Shown: in pieces, positions 43,382 through 55,369 of the stretch
How positions within the stretch are numbered: the stretch's first letter is position 1
Layout: every line of letters starts with the position of its first letter
Assembly: GCA_021432635.1 (NCBI GenBank)
Contig: MU270022.1
Location: 930,001-994,000, forward strand
Direction of reading: 5' to 3'
DNA: 64,000 nucleotides
DNA from: Thozetella sp. PMI_491
Lineage: Eukaryota; Ascomycota; Sordariomycetes; Chaetosphaeriales; Chaetosphaeriaceae
Notes under the pieces: model-generated
Database searches by the model: none
What the model saw: only the letters and a program-made list of their open reading frames with translations
What the model was told of the DNA's origin: nothing
Translations under genes and position numbers: made by a program

Positions 43382-44766
43382 ATGGAGCCCGACGAGCAAA
43401 CGACGAGATTACTCGACGCGAACGAAAATGAAGACTTGAACGATGAGCCGGAGGCGGCCCGACACCCCAAATCCTGGCTAGGAGACGAGGAAACCGCGCT
43501 ATCGCCACGCCACGACTCGAAATGGCCGAAAATTTCAGCACTGGTGGCTGTCGGCGTCCTTGTCGGTGCCATCTTTGCCACGGTTGGATATTTTATCGGC
43601 ATATCGGCAGGACGGACGTCTACCGCAACACATGCCGGTCCCTATCGTATCTTGGTCGTCGGAGACTCGATCTCAGAAGGCTGGGAAGGTGCCTACACAT
43701 GGCGCTATCGCTTGTGGCAGTGGTTCCGGGACAATCATGTCGACACTGTCTTCCTTGGCCCGTACAACGGGACCGCGCCGGCACCATCCGATCTCTCTAG
43801 TCCGGTCTGGATCACCATGAGCGAACCTGTAACGCGCTCATACGACCCTCCGCTCGAGAAAGTCAACGGAGGCTACGCTCTTGACATTGACCCGGCATTT
43901 CTCGAGAGCGGCTCTGCTCACTTTGCCTTCTGGGGCCGAGCAGCCTGGCAGGTCGAAGAGATGATCGCCGAGCAAATTCGCAAGTATCGCCCCGACTACG
44001 TTCTCGTAGAGCTAGGATTCAACGACCTTGGATGGACATCGACTGTCCCCAAAACTATTATTTCAATGGGACACCTGATTGCAAACGCCCGAGCTGTCGA
44101 ACCAAAATTACGTTTTGCTATATCCAACGTACCGCAGCGGACCCAAATAGAGGATGGGCTACCTGAGGATACACGCGAATATAACGACAAGTTGCGAAAA
44201 GAGATAGCTGGATGGTCGACCTCTGAATCACCCGTTGAGTTGGTAGAGTTCGAGGAAGTATACTCTTGTTAGTTACCCCTTCCCCCCTCTGGCCTCTCCA
44301 TACTTAAGCTAATTGCCCTCGAGGTGGCCTTGCAGGGTGCCCCTCAGGATACGACGGCCTTCACCCTAATTACCGAGGCGAATTCGAACTTGCGTATGCG
44401 TTCACCAAGACTCTACACGAAAAATATGGCTTAGGACACCAGCCCCTTGTACTGCCAGCTACCTATCCCGATCGCGTCTGTAACCCCCCTTCGAGCGCCC
44501 ATGCATACCCGGCTTCAAACGGGACAAAATTCACCTGGGATGCCGTGTACGGCGCGTTTGGTTACGAGGCCCAGCTTCGACAAATAGGCACGGAATGGGC
44601 CACAGACACTGTCAACTACACACAATCACTACAATACGAAGCCACTTGGGCCACCGACAGTGCTCCGGCACTATGGGAGTTGAGAGTAAGAACATACTGC
44701 GAAATGAGTGTCAAGTCCGCATGGTTGAATGCGGTCCCGGGTAATACCACATCAGAGGGTGTTTAG
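43382..44766 (+). CDS. Membrane-anchored SGNH hydrolase (GDSL-type esterase)
   Basis: Two exons, 43382-44267 and 44336-44766, joined in phase 1 across a 68-bp intron to give 438 residues. The N-terminus (about 50 residues) is acidic and cytosolic, followed by one membrane helix (ISALVAVGVLVGAIFATVGY, about 51-70), so the enzyme is a type II membrane protein or is released after cleavage. SGNH blocks: VVGDSISEGW with the nucleophile Ser near 96, LGPYNG, VELGFNDLGW with the block III Asn, and SGYDGLHPNYRGE holding the Asp/His pair. It should cleave acyl or acetyl esters, perhaps on wall sugars. A C-terminal domain of about 80 residues ends in SEGV. The second-exon join gives YSW-CPSGYDG. It could be the first gene of cluster B or unrelated. 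Confidence 0.9.
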
Positions 44767-45205
44767 GGAACATCGTGGAAGGCAGGCGTCCGGCATTAGA
44801 GCTCTAATTAAGAGCAGAGGCTAGCCTAATCGGTTAGGGCTACCCTTATCATTGTACAAGGTTTAAACATTTCGTATTGTCAAGTAAAATAAATAATCGC
44901 CATTATCGGATGAAACTTTGGCTGCCACCTACGCTTTCTCCGATCGATGACCACCAATCAGCGTGTGCCCGGCCGGGACTAAGCGGTTCTCCTCGTCACC
45001 ATATCACTGCTTCAATGCCCCCCATTCCAGAAACCCCTGATCTAATGAATAGACTACCATCACCCCATAAGCCGAGCACTACCTATATACGACGATATCC
45101 AACCGAACATGGCAGGGGTACAGAAGGACGAAAAAGACGCTATTAATTGATATAGGTTGCCCCACCCAGCTCATCCAACCTGCCGGCTACGGCACCAAAA
45201 GCCAC
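44767..45205. other. Convergent intergenic region
   Basis: Spacer between the 3' ends of the SGNH hydrolase and the acyl-CoA oxidase; no gene was seen. Confidence 0.55.
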
Positions 45206-47353
45206 CTACAATCGAGAACTCAACGCAGGGCGCATGATGGCCGCCCAGCCTTCGTGCACACCCATCTCTTGCCTCGCCTTGGCATTCATTGGGAGTTGTC
45301 TAGTCCACCTTAGTAGCGTCTCATACGCATTCCCGTTCTTCATGCCAATCGCACTGCCTAGGCCGGCGTCGGTAAAGTCCCACGCATCGGTCAAGCCGCA
45401 CATTTCTGGCAAGAGGTCTTGCAACAGGCCGTTTACCAAGTCTCGAATCTCGTTCATTTGACGAGAGGAGAGGAACCCGTCTTCCACAAACTCTAGAGTT
45501 CTAGACGATAAGGGGCTTGTCATGGTAGATAGGGTAAAAAGGGAGCAGAGGTTCGTCAAAACTTTTGCCACAGTCGGATCCTGTATCTTTTGTGTCACCC
45601 TGACGAATTCCTCAAGCACAATGTACTCGATATGGGATTTGGCTGCCGAGATAAATGTCATTGCGTGATCGTTCCATAATTCCGCCCTTGACTTTGGTGG
45701 ACTCTTGGAGAAATCGTTGCTAAACCTGGCTGCAGCCTCTAATACCAAGCGCTGCGCTCGATGTCGAAATATATCAAGTTGCACTGACGACATCAAAAAA
45801 TCGTTTCCCGCTGCGCCGCATCTGGAATCACGAGGAACAGCAAGGTATCTAAGTGATTCGGGAACTGCTGCCTCTGCCTTGTCATCCGGCAGCATTGTAC
45901 TCCTAGCGCGCTGCACTAGAAATCGCGCCGTCTGCTGCCAAAGCACGTAGTTTTCGCCCTCAAGGGTGCAGAGAGCGGTGAGCGAGTAGACCAGCTCCGG
46001 AAGGCCAGATATGACGAGATATCCCGCACCCCCACAGCATTTCCGTGCGTCCTCGGCACCTTCCGAAGCGACTGCTGACGCCCAAGCTTTCATTCCCGCG
46101 CTCATTTGATGCGCATCAGCCATTGTGCTGAAGTCCCCGGCGGCCTGCTTACTCTCGAACTCTGCATGAACAGATTTGCAGCGCTCAGAGGCGAAGAGGA
46201 TTGCGTAGGCCTGAGCCAGCCTTGTTAACAGTCGGTATTGTTGGCTTTTATAGTTCATGATAGACGTCTCGCATGAAGGTGATGGTTCTTCCTCCTGAAA
46301 AGGGAGCGACCCCTGCTCGCGAACTATGGAATAGCGCGTAGCGATTGTCACGGTTCCCGCAAGTTGGACGGCACAAACCCAGACGATATTCGCGCGGACA
46401 CTCATCATCGTTGCATAGCTTGCTTTCGGGTGGGTGCCAGGAACTTTGCTGTACTTTCCCTCCCTGGAGACACGGGACTGGCCCATGAGCATGTTTTCCC
46501 TCGGAATGGCAACATTGGTAAAGATGGCATAGCCATTGTCGTTTTGGTTGTGGCTCGGTTTAAGGCCCACATCACCCAGTTCTACTCCGGGCGTGGGCAT
46601 TCCGGTCTCGATGTCCCGCAGTTGTAGCATAAACGGATGAACGCCGTGATCTTTCTTGTCCGTGATCAGCCTGGCCATGATAATTCCGTGGGAGGCCGAG
46701 AATCCAAGCGCCCCCGGCCAGTACTTTGTGCTTGTGGTGGTTGGTGAGTTGAGGATGAAACAGTCACGCGTGACGTCGAAGGTGGCCGTAGTCTCGAGCC
46801 CCCGGACGAAAGATCCATGTCCGAGCTCAGTCTGGACAAAGGCACCATTGATGAGTCCCTTCCGGGCCGGGATCAGCCATTTTTTCTGTTGCTCAGGCGT
46901 GCCCATAAGTTCAAGCATTTTGGCAAACATGGCTACTGTCAGCCCGAACGGGCTGTAGTTCATCAAGGTGTAGCGCGGGGTAAGCCAGTCAAAGAATTGG
47001 TGGCCATATTCGTGTCCGTCATTCCACGCAGCCGTCCCAATCGTAAGGCCATCCATGTATAGGTCTTCTCGGCTCGTGTAGGCATACCGCAGAGGCAACT
47101 TCGTTGTGTCTGCGGCACCTGTCGCAGCCTCCACTCGAGCCCATGCTTCTCGTCGATTTCGCATTGTTTCTGCGTCGCCGTAGATCACACTTGTTAGAGT
47201 TTGAATGTCGATGGTTGTTTGTAGTCGTGCAGATGTCATCAGAGCAATCTGCCGATTTGTTTGCAGTTTCTCATTCAACACCATCTTGATCAGCCTACGT
47301 GGAGCAGGATCATCATCGTCCAGATATGAGGTGTGCTGCTTGTTAATCGCCAT
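45206..47353 (-). CDS. Peroxisomal acyl-CoA oxidase
   Basis: Single-exon, 715 residues from the ATG at 47353 to the stop at 45206. Catalyses the first step of peroxisomal beta-oxidation: FAD-dependent formation of trans-2-enoyl-CoA with release of hydrogen peroxide. Seen: the FAD/substrate region GAFVQTELGHGSFVRGLET, NVAIPRENML, the cysteine-rich KCCGGAGYLV, and the late catalytic region LCTLEGENYVLWQQTARFL with the active Glu. The protein ends in SRL, a type 1 peroxisome targeting signal. The length is normal for the family. In several fungal natural-product clusters such oxidases shorten acyl chains. Here the gene sits beside a GT1 glycosyltransferase, a regulator and a P450. An extra housekeeping-type copy is the alternative. 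No intron is needed. Confidence 0.95.
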   Translation of the reverse strand: MAINKQHTSYLDDDDPAPRRLIKMVLNEKLQTNRQIALMTSARLQTTIDIQTLTSVIYGDAETMRNRREAWARVEAATGAADTTKLPLRYAYTSREDLYMDGLTIGTAAWNDGHEYGHQFFDWLTPRYTLMNYSPFGLTVAMFAKMLELMGTPEQQKKWLIPARKGLINGAFVQTELGHGSFVRGLETTATFDVTRDCFILNSPTTTSTKYWPGALGFSASHGIIMARLITDKKDHGVHPFMLQLRDIETGMPTPGVELGDVGLKPSHNQNDNGYAIFTNVAIPRENMLMGQSRVSREGKYSKVPGTHPKASYATMMSVRANIVWVCAVQLAGTVTIATRYSIVREQGSLPFQEEEPSPSCETSIMNYKSQQYRLLTRLAQAYAILFASERCKSVHAEFESKQAAGDFSTMADAHQMSAGMKAWASAVASEGAEDARKCCGGAGYLVISGLPELVYSLTALCTLEGENYVLWQQTARFLVQRARSTMLPDDKAEAAVPESLRYLAVPRDSRCGAAGNDFLMSSVQLDIFRHRAQRLVLEAAARFSNDFSKSPPKSRAELWNDHAMTFISAAKSHIEYIVLEEFVRVTQKIQDPTVAKVLTNLCSLFTLSTMTSPLSSRTLEFVEDGFLSSRQMNEIRDLVNGLLQDLLPEMCGLTDAWDFTDAGLGSAIGMKNGNAYETLLRWTRQLPMNAKARQEMGVHEGWAAIMRPALSSRL

Positions 47354-48772
47354 TTTATTCTGTTTGCTTAAGATCTCGAGTTAGTAGACAGCAACATTCC
47401 ATGATATTCGTTATTGCCACAATATGAACTGCAATAAGCGGGCGTCTGACTGTGTGCGTGGGTTGTCAGAGCTTATGAACTTCTTGGTTAACGGTCAGCG
47501 AACGGGGCACCCGAGGGGAACTCGGACGGGATTATAAACACTGGAATACAGCTCTCCCGCCTATTCAGCTTCACACCGCTCTGCGCAGTCATGGTCGGAG
47601 CGGGATACTGCCTGCCTGTAAGCAGCCTTGTATCTATAGATCATAACTATGTACTGATACCGGACTTGCATGTGCATCAGCCACAAATGGTGTACGTTGG
47701 GCAAATGAGGATACATTATTGCTTTAGTTAACCCAATGATGGCCATCCTCCCACCCCCCTTTCGCCAAAGATCAGATAATTCCTCAGGAACGAGGAGAGT
47801 ACCAGGAGAATGGGCCGTCTCCCTGGTCCTGCCATATAGAGTAGGAGTATGCAGAGCGATGCCAAATTCTTATCCCTTTGGCCGGAAGCGGGGAAGCGAG
47901 GCTGAAGTCGATAGGTAGTGCATATTAATATTGAGTGCAAGGTGACACCAAAGAGCATGTATTGATCGACCCCCAATCACTATCTAACCAATAAACTGAT
48001 GGTATTCCGCCAACGCCCCTGCGTTCGGTCAATTTCCCTTCCGCGCTTACAACCAATTTTGGAACCCCCAGGGAGTGATAGGCCCACGACCTTGTGCCAT
48101 TCCAGGTTTAAGGGCTAGAACTGGCAAGGTCTGCATCTTAGAATAGCATCCTACGAGAGATGTGTGTGACCCAGGTTCGGACGGCGCAGAAATTCGATCA
48201 GATGTCTGGACATGGAATATGTAGCTGCAATGGTGGAAAATGAAAATGATTGTAGCTATCGTGTTGGATATCAACAAAGCCACGCCGCCTCCTCGGCGAT
48301 AGGATCGGAGATGGTAAGCCGGGATTGTCTCTCCTCGGGCTTGAGAGCGCATACTTGACCTCGACTAAGGAACATAGCTTTAACGCCCCCAAGTCTCTGA
48401 GACATAAGAGGTGCCCAGGAAAATGGTGCACTGGAGTATTCGATACATTCCAATTTTGCGCAGATGCAGTGTCACCCACATGTCCGATAGCCCTAAATCC
48501 CTGCATGGATGTTTCACTCTAGCAATATCCGTAATCAGGTGGTGATATCATTTCTTTTAAATGAAAGGAAGGGAGGGAATCTAAGTATTTTAATAGCGAA
48601 AAGTCATTGAATAAAGGTAAAAGTTCTACCAAAGTCATCGAGGCTAAGTAGGCCTTCTCCGGCTCATATGCCGTTCCAGACACACACTCACACATGCGTA
48701 GTCAGGGAAACCTTTGTCTTCTATTTTGACTCTTATAAAGTATAATAAAGCGCTGAAACTCCCCTGTTGTGT
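47354..48772. other. Intergenic region, 1.4 kb
   Basis: Promoter of the acyl-CoA oxidase and 3' flank of the glycosyltransferase. Open frames on the reverse strand at 48.0-48.5 kb lack motifs and were not accepted as genes. Confidence 0.45.
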
Positions 48773-50206
48773 TCAAAACAACTTTCTGACTTCTCTTTCT
48801 AAGTTCTCAAGAGCGCCATATGCGTGTGCTTCTTTCATCAACTCACTGGCCCTATCCTTGTACTTGCTGTCGCGAAGGACCCTCTCCACCCCGGCAGAGA
48901 TCATGTCGGGCGATGGATTTCCAGTTCGAAGGTTCACAGCGAGGCCAGCCCATTCCCCCCGCATGCCCATATCAGGCTTATCCTCGCTGTGGCCGGCCAG
49001 AACCATTGGCACCCCGTGCGCGACGCAGTGAGAGAAAACGCCGTACGAGCCGTTGGTAACAAATACATCGGTGTGCATGATAACGGCGTCATAGGGGAAA
49101 TAGTCAACGACAAGGGTGTTCGATGGGACCTCGATGTCGAGCGATGCTCCGCGGACACCAAGAATGGCAACGACAATAAGGTCGTGCCGGTTCGCAAGGC
49201 TGCGGATGGTTGGAACAAGAAGGGCGCTCCAGTCGACAGCCAGGGTGCCCTGTGCTACGGCAACAATCTTTTTCCGGGTTGAGCTGGGATTAGGAGTATT
49301 CCAGCTGTTGGTCTGAATTTGCTCAAACCAGCGTGGAAATTGAAAGTCGGCAGGGAGGGGCTTTGGCGGCAGTGTGCCTCCAAAGCGTACATGTGAAGGC
49401 CAATCGCTGACTGGGAACTCCAGGCTCGGGATGCACATCTGCAGCACTGTGTCGTGGCAGGTGAACATGGTTTCGAGCGGACTGTGTTCGATAACCTCTC
49501 TATGGTCCCCGAAAACGCGAGCTAGGGCATCTTCTCCTACGCCGCACATTTGAAGCGCAAGCCGCATTTGATCAAAGGCTGGCTTGAAGGCGATTGAAAA
49601 GAGCTTTGCAATCACCACATTGCGACTTCGTACTGCCTCGCTATGGGTAACGTCATATGGAAGGCCTAGTAGTGGCGGGCCTTGGTCTAAAGAAGTCCAT
49701 ATTGGGGGCACGATGTTGAAACCTAAGCTCTTGGGAACGGTGGTGTACCCTTCGGGCAGCGGCGCACCCAGTTTGAGCGGTGGGATTCCAGCCGTAGCGG
49801 CCTCAGTGACAATCACGAGTTCCCTCTTTGGGTGTTCCTTGCGAATCTGTACCATAGCTCGGCGGAGCGAGTCAAGCGAGCTGGGCATGCAAATGGACCA
49901 ACCCATCATGATTTCGACCAGACTCTCAAAGCCTGTCATCTTTCCCAGGAAGACTGGATGCTCCGCCGCGTCGGGCAGCATGCCGGCCGGGCCCATGATG
50001 GGGATGAACTGGATCCTTGGCTCGGTCGCCGCAAGAGAGGCCTCGAATGCGGGGGCTGCGACAAAGTACACTGTATATCCTCGCTGGACAAGGTATGCTG
50101 CCACCTGCTGTGCAGGTAAGAAGTGGCCGGTGAGGGAGAAGGATGACATTAAGATAACCGGATCGTCTGGACCTGCGTGGTCAGGAAGAGTCGCTATTGA
50201 ACCCAT
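48773..50206 (-). CDS. GT1 family UDP-glycosyltransferase
   Basis: Single-exon gene of 477 residues; the start is the ATG at 50206 (MGSIATLPDH), the first ATG of the frame. N-terminal acceptor domain with SLTGHFLPAQQVAAYLVQRG, as in MGT-like glycosyltransferases. The C-terminal donor domain carries VDYFPYDAVIMHTDVFVTNG followed by GVFSHCVAHGVPMVLAGHS and EDKPDM, the GT1 sugar-donor region with its conserved His and the terminal Asp/Glu-Asp pair. It should move a sugar, probably glucose, from a UDP-sugar to a hydroxyl of a lipophilic acceptor in the cytosol. Neighbours are a peroxisomal oxidase, a regulator and a P450, which suggests a glycosylated metabolite; xenobiotic detoxification is the alternative. 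Confidence 0.93.
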   Translation of the reverse strand: MGSIATLPDHAGPDDPVILMSSFSLTGHFLPAQQVAAYLVQRGYTVYFVAAPAFEASLAATEPRIQFIPIMGPAGMLPDAAEHPVFLGKMTGFESLVEIMMGWSICMPSSLDSLRRAMVQIRKEHPKRELVIVTEAATAGIPPLKLGAPLPEGYTTVPKSLGFNIVPPIWTSLDQGPPLLGLPYDVTHSEAVRSRNVVIAKLFSIAFKPAFDQMRLALQMCGVGEDALARVFGDHREVIEHSPLETMFTCHDTVLQMCIPSLEFPVSDWPSHVRFGGTLPPKPLPADFQFPRWFEQIQTNSWNTPNPSSTRKKIVAVAQGTLAVDWSALLVPTIRSLANRHDLIVVAILGVRGASLDIEVPSNTLVVDYFPYDAVIMHTDVFVTNGSYGVFSHCVAHGVPMVLAGHSEDKPDMGMRGEWAGLAVNLRTGNPSPDMISAGVERVLRDSKYKDRASELMKEAHAYGALENLEREVRKLF

Positions 50207-51125
50207 GTTGCGGATTCCGGAGACGTAGAGAAGCACCAAAGAAATCAACTGAAAAATACTCTGGGGATCGGAGAACAGATGTGCTGGCTGTGACTAACTT
50301 CTGTTGGGGTACACAATGCTGTCTTTGCTACTATAGCGGCTTAAAGAAAGTTGTCATACGAAAAATGAACCCGACGGGATCTTTTTGAGCCCGCAAGAGA
50401 GATATTTAAATTAATTAGGCAAGTAGTCAAGTGGCACAATATCGGCCTTTAGGGTCGACGATCAGGTTGGTAGGCAACCCATATAGGACTATGCATGATA
50501 ACGTGAGCCTGCTGCAGACGATCAAGGTGGTGAGATGAGTCTGTACAACACTTTTACCGCGTGCCGTGCCAAATCAACGCATAGCCCAAGCCGATAAGCT
50601 CGCAGAATGTCCCATTTTGGTGGCTGTTGTGACTGCATAATGACCCAGCGCGGCTGCGAAGCTACCCCTGGTGTTGCGCCCGATGTGGGTGCATGACTAA
50701 GTGCATGCGACAACTAGCTTGGCTATTGCAACAGTAAATCCATCAAGTTGGTGAGGTTTCTTGCCCTTGTCATGGTTCGCGGCTTGGCCGCCGTAGCATC
50801 GAGATGGATGGCCGGGATGGAGAATAAATGACGTCTAAAGCATGTCGAAAGTAGTCCCTGATGCCTAGGTAATCACCGACATCTGATTTATAGCGGAACA
50901 ACTAGATCGCCTAGAACTAGCTCTACATATAGTTGCGACTATGTCTGTTATTGAACATTGCTTTGCCTAAGCTATCGATGGTCTTTCATTCTATGATATG
51001 CAAGAAAATCACAGCTTTAGGACTTACTCAAGCCAAAGTCTTCGGGGTATAGAAGTAAGTTCCTTGTCCTCATGTTGTTGCCGTCGCTTATAGGCGTGAG
51101 GGTGACGGAGAGTTCTGTATATTCA
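50207..51125. other. Intergenic region, 0.9 kb
   Basis: Promoter of the glycosyltransferase and 3' flank of the next regulator. No gene was seen. Confidence 0.5.
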
Positions 51126-52942
51126 TTATTCCACTGCACAGCGCTGTGTTAGAAGTTTCGGTATTTTGAGCATAAGTTGGTCCTGGTGTACAGTACAGCC
51201 ACCGAGGATGGGGCGAGCTGGTACGAAGGAAACCACAGAGAGTGCAACCTCTCCAAGAAACAAGCAGAGAAACAGGGGGTACTCACCGAAGTATACGTAC
51301 AGGCGTACCTCGACGCCGCGGGAATGTATCCATCCCTGTGACGAGACGACTCATCCACCTCTATTAGTGCGGAGGTTGACATCATAATACCCTTCACATC
51401 CCAACTCCACTGCGCGCCAACAAGCTTCCGGCAGATAGCCATGATCTCCATTCGCACCTGATAATCACTACAAGCTCGAGCCATGTGGCTTAGCCCTGTG
51501 ATATAACCCCCATACTCCACGTTGGCCGCGAACCGGGACGATAACGAATCCTCAATGAATTCTCGGTAGACGCTGATGACCTCCATACATGTATCTTTGC
51601 TATTGTCCCATGAGGCGTAGTCCTCATCAAGGGAGTAGGCTACAAATAAAAGCATGTGCTTAGCTGCAGCGCGGGATAGCCGAAGAGCGCGGTGGTAAGG
51701 AGACCGGGTTTCTCTGAGCAAACGATCTTCCATGGCTTCGATCCAGGCCGTCATTCGATCCGTAAGCATTGCATGCTCCTTTTGGGTTTGGACGTCCGTG
51801 CGGACGGGTTCCCCTCGAATCATGCGTTGTACCACCTGAAGACGCCATTGTGTGATGATGTAGAGATGCAGGAACCAGGTAGAAATGAAGGTGTTGAGTG
51901 GGTATTCGGCGGCGAGAGGTGCGAGGTCCTCGTTAAGGTATGACGAAAGTAGTAGCGTGTTATCTCTACTCTCTCTCCCATTACTCTGGCTCAAGGTTGC
52001 CACCCGAGCCAGGAAGCTCGCAGCATCAGTGATGGCCTCGTCGTCAATGGAAGCAGCTATCGGCAAACCATCCGAGGGGCTACGAGGGCGGGAGAAGAGC
52101 TTCGTGCGTAGTAATAGGAGGCCATTGGACGTGATGGTACTGACGCCTTCGGTGTTGCCTTGTATGAGCTCAAAGAGAGCCAACAAGACGGTAATAATGA
52201 GGATAGACCGCGGTTCGAGATCGAGGCCCGATAATGTGAAGCGATTGCGAAATCGGGCAATGGCGTTTACGTAGTGACTGACAGCCGAGTGGTGGTGTGG
52301 GGCTAGACCACCAAGAGACGATGGTGGGAGAAAGAGCGGTGCTGCAGTTACCTGGCTGTCTCGGGCTAGACCAAGGGCGCCGATGCCAACGATGGCATCA
52401 CGTACGCACGCATCTCGCATGCCCTCCCTGAGGACGATGCGTAACCAGAAGCCCCCGAGGTGTTCGACGTGGCCATCAAGTCGTGGGGCCACTTCATGGC
52501 GGAAATAGTCAAAATAGAGATATTCGGTAGAATCAAGGCCACTGAACGATGGGGGTGGAAGTAAGGGTCCGCCGCGGGATGCCGCAGGGACGAGTTGCCG
52601 TAGCGGCGCATCTTTCTTTGCCCCTCGGGCTATCGGATAGGCGCATTGGAGCCCTAGCCGTGAACACCGGCTACACGCTGGCCGCTGCTCGCTGCATTTT
52701 ACTCTTGCTACTTTGCATTTCTGACAGCCTAGGTGACTCCTTTTCTTAATCCTGTGGCTCTAGGGGGGAGGGATAAAGAGTGGCAGAGGGAGCGGGAAGC
52801 CTCGCTTGGCAGTTTTGTGGCCCGGGTAGGGTCACACTCTTATCAAGCTCCTAGGAACAGGTGGCAACTTACCGGCGCGGGACCGGAGGTTCGTAGTCCG
52901 CTGACGACTGGTCCAGGCCGGATTGGTATCGATTAGAGCCAT
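51126..52942 (-). CDS. Zn(II)2Cys6 transcription factor 2
   Basis: First exon 52942-52873, a 144-bp intron, then a long exon from 52728. The join rebuilds SRAG-CQKCKVARVKC, and the finger continues SEQRPACSRCSRLGLQC with cysteines at 25, 28, 35, 42, 45 and 52. A fungal-specific regulator domain follows (WLRIVLREGMRDACVRDAIVG, NTFISTWFLHLYIITQWRLQ, HRALRLSRAAAKHMLLFVAY). The 3' end is uncertain: splicing 51183-51286 (GTGAGT donor) gives 522 residues ending at 51126; without splicing the frame ends at 51149 with 549 residues. The gene lies between the glycosyltransferase and the third P450, a usual place for a pathway-specific activator of cluster B. The target genes are unknown. Confidence 0.88.
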
Positions 52943-53588
52943 AGAAATCGCCTATAGGCTCGATCAAAGGCAAGCTCAGCGGGAGATTGACGCCGGTACG
53001 TGTGATGTGTCCACATGGAGAGAAAAAAAAAGGCACAATGGTAGCAGCTCTCTGTGCCGGTAGTATTCGGATAACGCGCGTCGTGGCTGTCCCGGGCTAG
53101 TCCTAATGCCGCAGCATTTCTTCAGACATAGATCATGGAGGGAAGATGACTGAGGCAGGCTGATCCAAAAAAAAATCCTATAGCGTTGCCGAAACTCGTG
53201 GATTGTGAAGCTGCAATTTTACGAAGCGCTTTATCTCCTTGTAGAGTGGATTACGTTAGCGCGGGGACCCGGTTCTCCGGGAGGATGACACGGACTAATG
53301 CACGAACGGATCGAGGTCCAATCAACTTCCCTGACCAGAAGCTAAGAGCAACGGACCACGCGTCTAAACCCATTCAGGGAATAGCCTATCCACCGTGTAC
53401 ATGAAGCGGGTGGGCCTTAAGAAGTAAGATTGCACTGACCCTACCGTGCTCGGCGGGCTACGCCATGCTCCAAGGTGGAATTATAAGTACCTAGGCTTTA
53501 CTTACCTCCTCCCACGCATTATCACGCTGCAGCGCCTTGGGGCTTCTGAAATGTCCCAACTTGAAGCCGGCCTCTCAAACCCGAAACC
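52943..53588. promoter_or_regulatory. Divergent promoter, regulator 2 / P450 3
   Basis: A 646-bp region between divergent start codons; no gene was found. It probably serves both genes. Confidence 0.5.
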
Positions 53589-55369
53589 ATGGTCACCCAC
53601 GTCCCCGTCGACCTGCTCGGGTCGAACTATGGCTTGGCCAGGAACACGTTGGTTGCGCTCCCAATCATCGGAATTGTATGGTTTCTAGTCCGTTTATATA
53701 ATGTTCGGACCAAGTTTCGACGCCTGCAAAGAGAACATGGAATTGTAGGTATTCCCGTCGTGCGCCCTCCGCACATTGATCGTCAAGCCATGCCTATATG
53801 TTAACCGGGGCGCCCGCAGCCTATTCTGCCCCACTCGTTTATTCTCGGTCATATTTTGGTGTTTGCAAAGGTTGCCATTAAATACAAGACGCCCAGGGAC
53901 GCTGCAGGCTTCTGGCAGTTTCATTTTCTGCAGAAGGAGTACCCGGAACTCGCCAGCGCCGGTCTCTTTTATATTGATACATGGCCAATCGCCTATCCCA
54001 TGATTGTGGTTTTCAACCCGGACATGCTGAACCAGTTTACCCAAGTCCAGAGCCAACCTAAATGGTGGAACGGAAATCAGAACAACTTCAAGCACTTCAC
54101 AGGTGGGCGAGACCTTGTCACGCTAGACGGCCAAGAGTGGAAGATGGCGAGGGCGGCATTCAATCCGGGCTTCTCCGCTGCCAATCTGCTTTCGATAATC
54201 CCGCAGCTCCTAGAAGAGGCATTGGTGTTTCGCGAGCGCCTCCAAAGCCTCGCTGCCACGGGAGAGGTAGTCACGTTTGAGAATTACACTATCGGTCTGA
54301 CAGTAGACATGATTGGCCGTGTTGTTCTGTAGGCATGCCCGAGCTGACCCGGCAATGTTATTCGAGCTAATTGTTTATTATCAGCGGGACTCGCTTTTTG
54401 CACCAGCGAGAAGACACAAAGCTGATGAAGGCCCTCTGGAAGCAGGTCGCCCTACTCTACTTCAGCATACGGCCATTGGTACAAGTCGACCCAACCCGTC
54501 ACATCCGGCACTGGATATATCGTCGACAAATCCGGACTGAACTTTCCCCGCTTATTGAAGACGCGGCACGCAACCATGATAACATTGAAGGTCCGAAGAC
54601 GATTCTGAGCCAAGCAATTGCAGCATATCGCAAAAACAATCCTCAACTGTTGCACTCAGAATCCATGTCGCCTGCATTTAAAGAAGATATCATCAACCAC
54701 ATTAAGATGTTTCTTTTTGCTGGCCATGATACCACAGGTAGCACACTCGCCTCCGTGTTCTACCTCCTCAGCATCCATCCGGATGAGGCCGCCAAGGTCT
54801 GTGCCGAACATGACCTCGTTCTGGGCACAGACCCCAAAGAGGCGGCAGAACGCATCCGTTCAGATCCCATCACGTTGAACAGGATGCCGTATACAAACGC
54901 GGTCGTCAAAGAAACGTTAAGGATCATGCCACCAGTTGCCGGTGGTACTCGAGAGCCTTATCCGGGCTTCATGCTAGTAAACCCGACGACGGGAAAGCAG
55001 TATCCGACGAATGGGTTTATGGTGCTGTCATCAATTACAACTGTCAGCCGCGATCCAGAGTATTGGCCCGAAGCGGACCGGTTTCTACCCGCCCGTTGGC
55101 TTGTCACTGATCAATCCGATCCCTATTATCCAGTGAAGGGAACATGGCGGCCGTTTGAGGCAGGTCCGCGAAACTGCATAGGCCAGGAGCTTGCGCTTCT
55201 CGAACTGAGATTGGCATTGGCTTTGACTGTCAGAGAATTTCGCATTCAAGACATGTACAGAGAAGATGAGCCAACTCTCTTTGGCATAAAGGGGTACCAA
55301 GTGGACTCGAGCTCTCTTGTCACAGCGCACTTGAAAAGGGGATTGCCCTGCAAAGTCCTGGCTAGGTAA
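53589..55369 (+). CDS. Cytochrome P450, sterigmatocystin-cluster-like
   Basis: Three exons, 53589-53744, 53820-54328 and 54385-55369, giving 549 residues. The joins give REHGI-PILPHSFILGH and RVVL-L-GTRFLHQ. N-terminal membrane anchor (NTLVALPIIGIVWFLVRLY). The I-helix is FAGHDTT (about 333-339), ExxR is KETLR (about 397-401), a PERF-like FLPARW follows, and the haem loop is FEAGPRNCIG with Cys near 486. NPGFSAANLLSIIPQLLEEA and the IDTWPIAYPMIVVFNPD region recall P450s of aflatoxin/sterigmatocystin-type clusters. It is an ER monooxygenase with all key residues in place. It is divergent from a Zn2Cys6 regulator and close to a glycosyltransferase and an acyl-CoA oxidase. The substrate is unknown. 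Confidence 0.93.
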
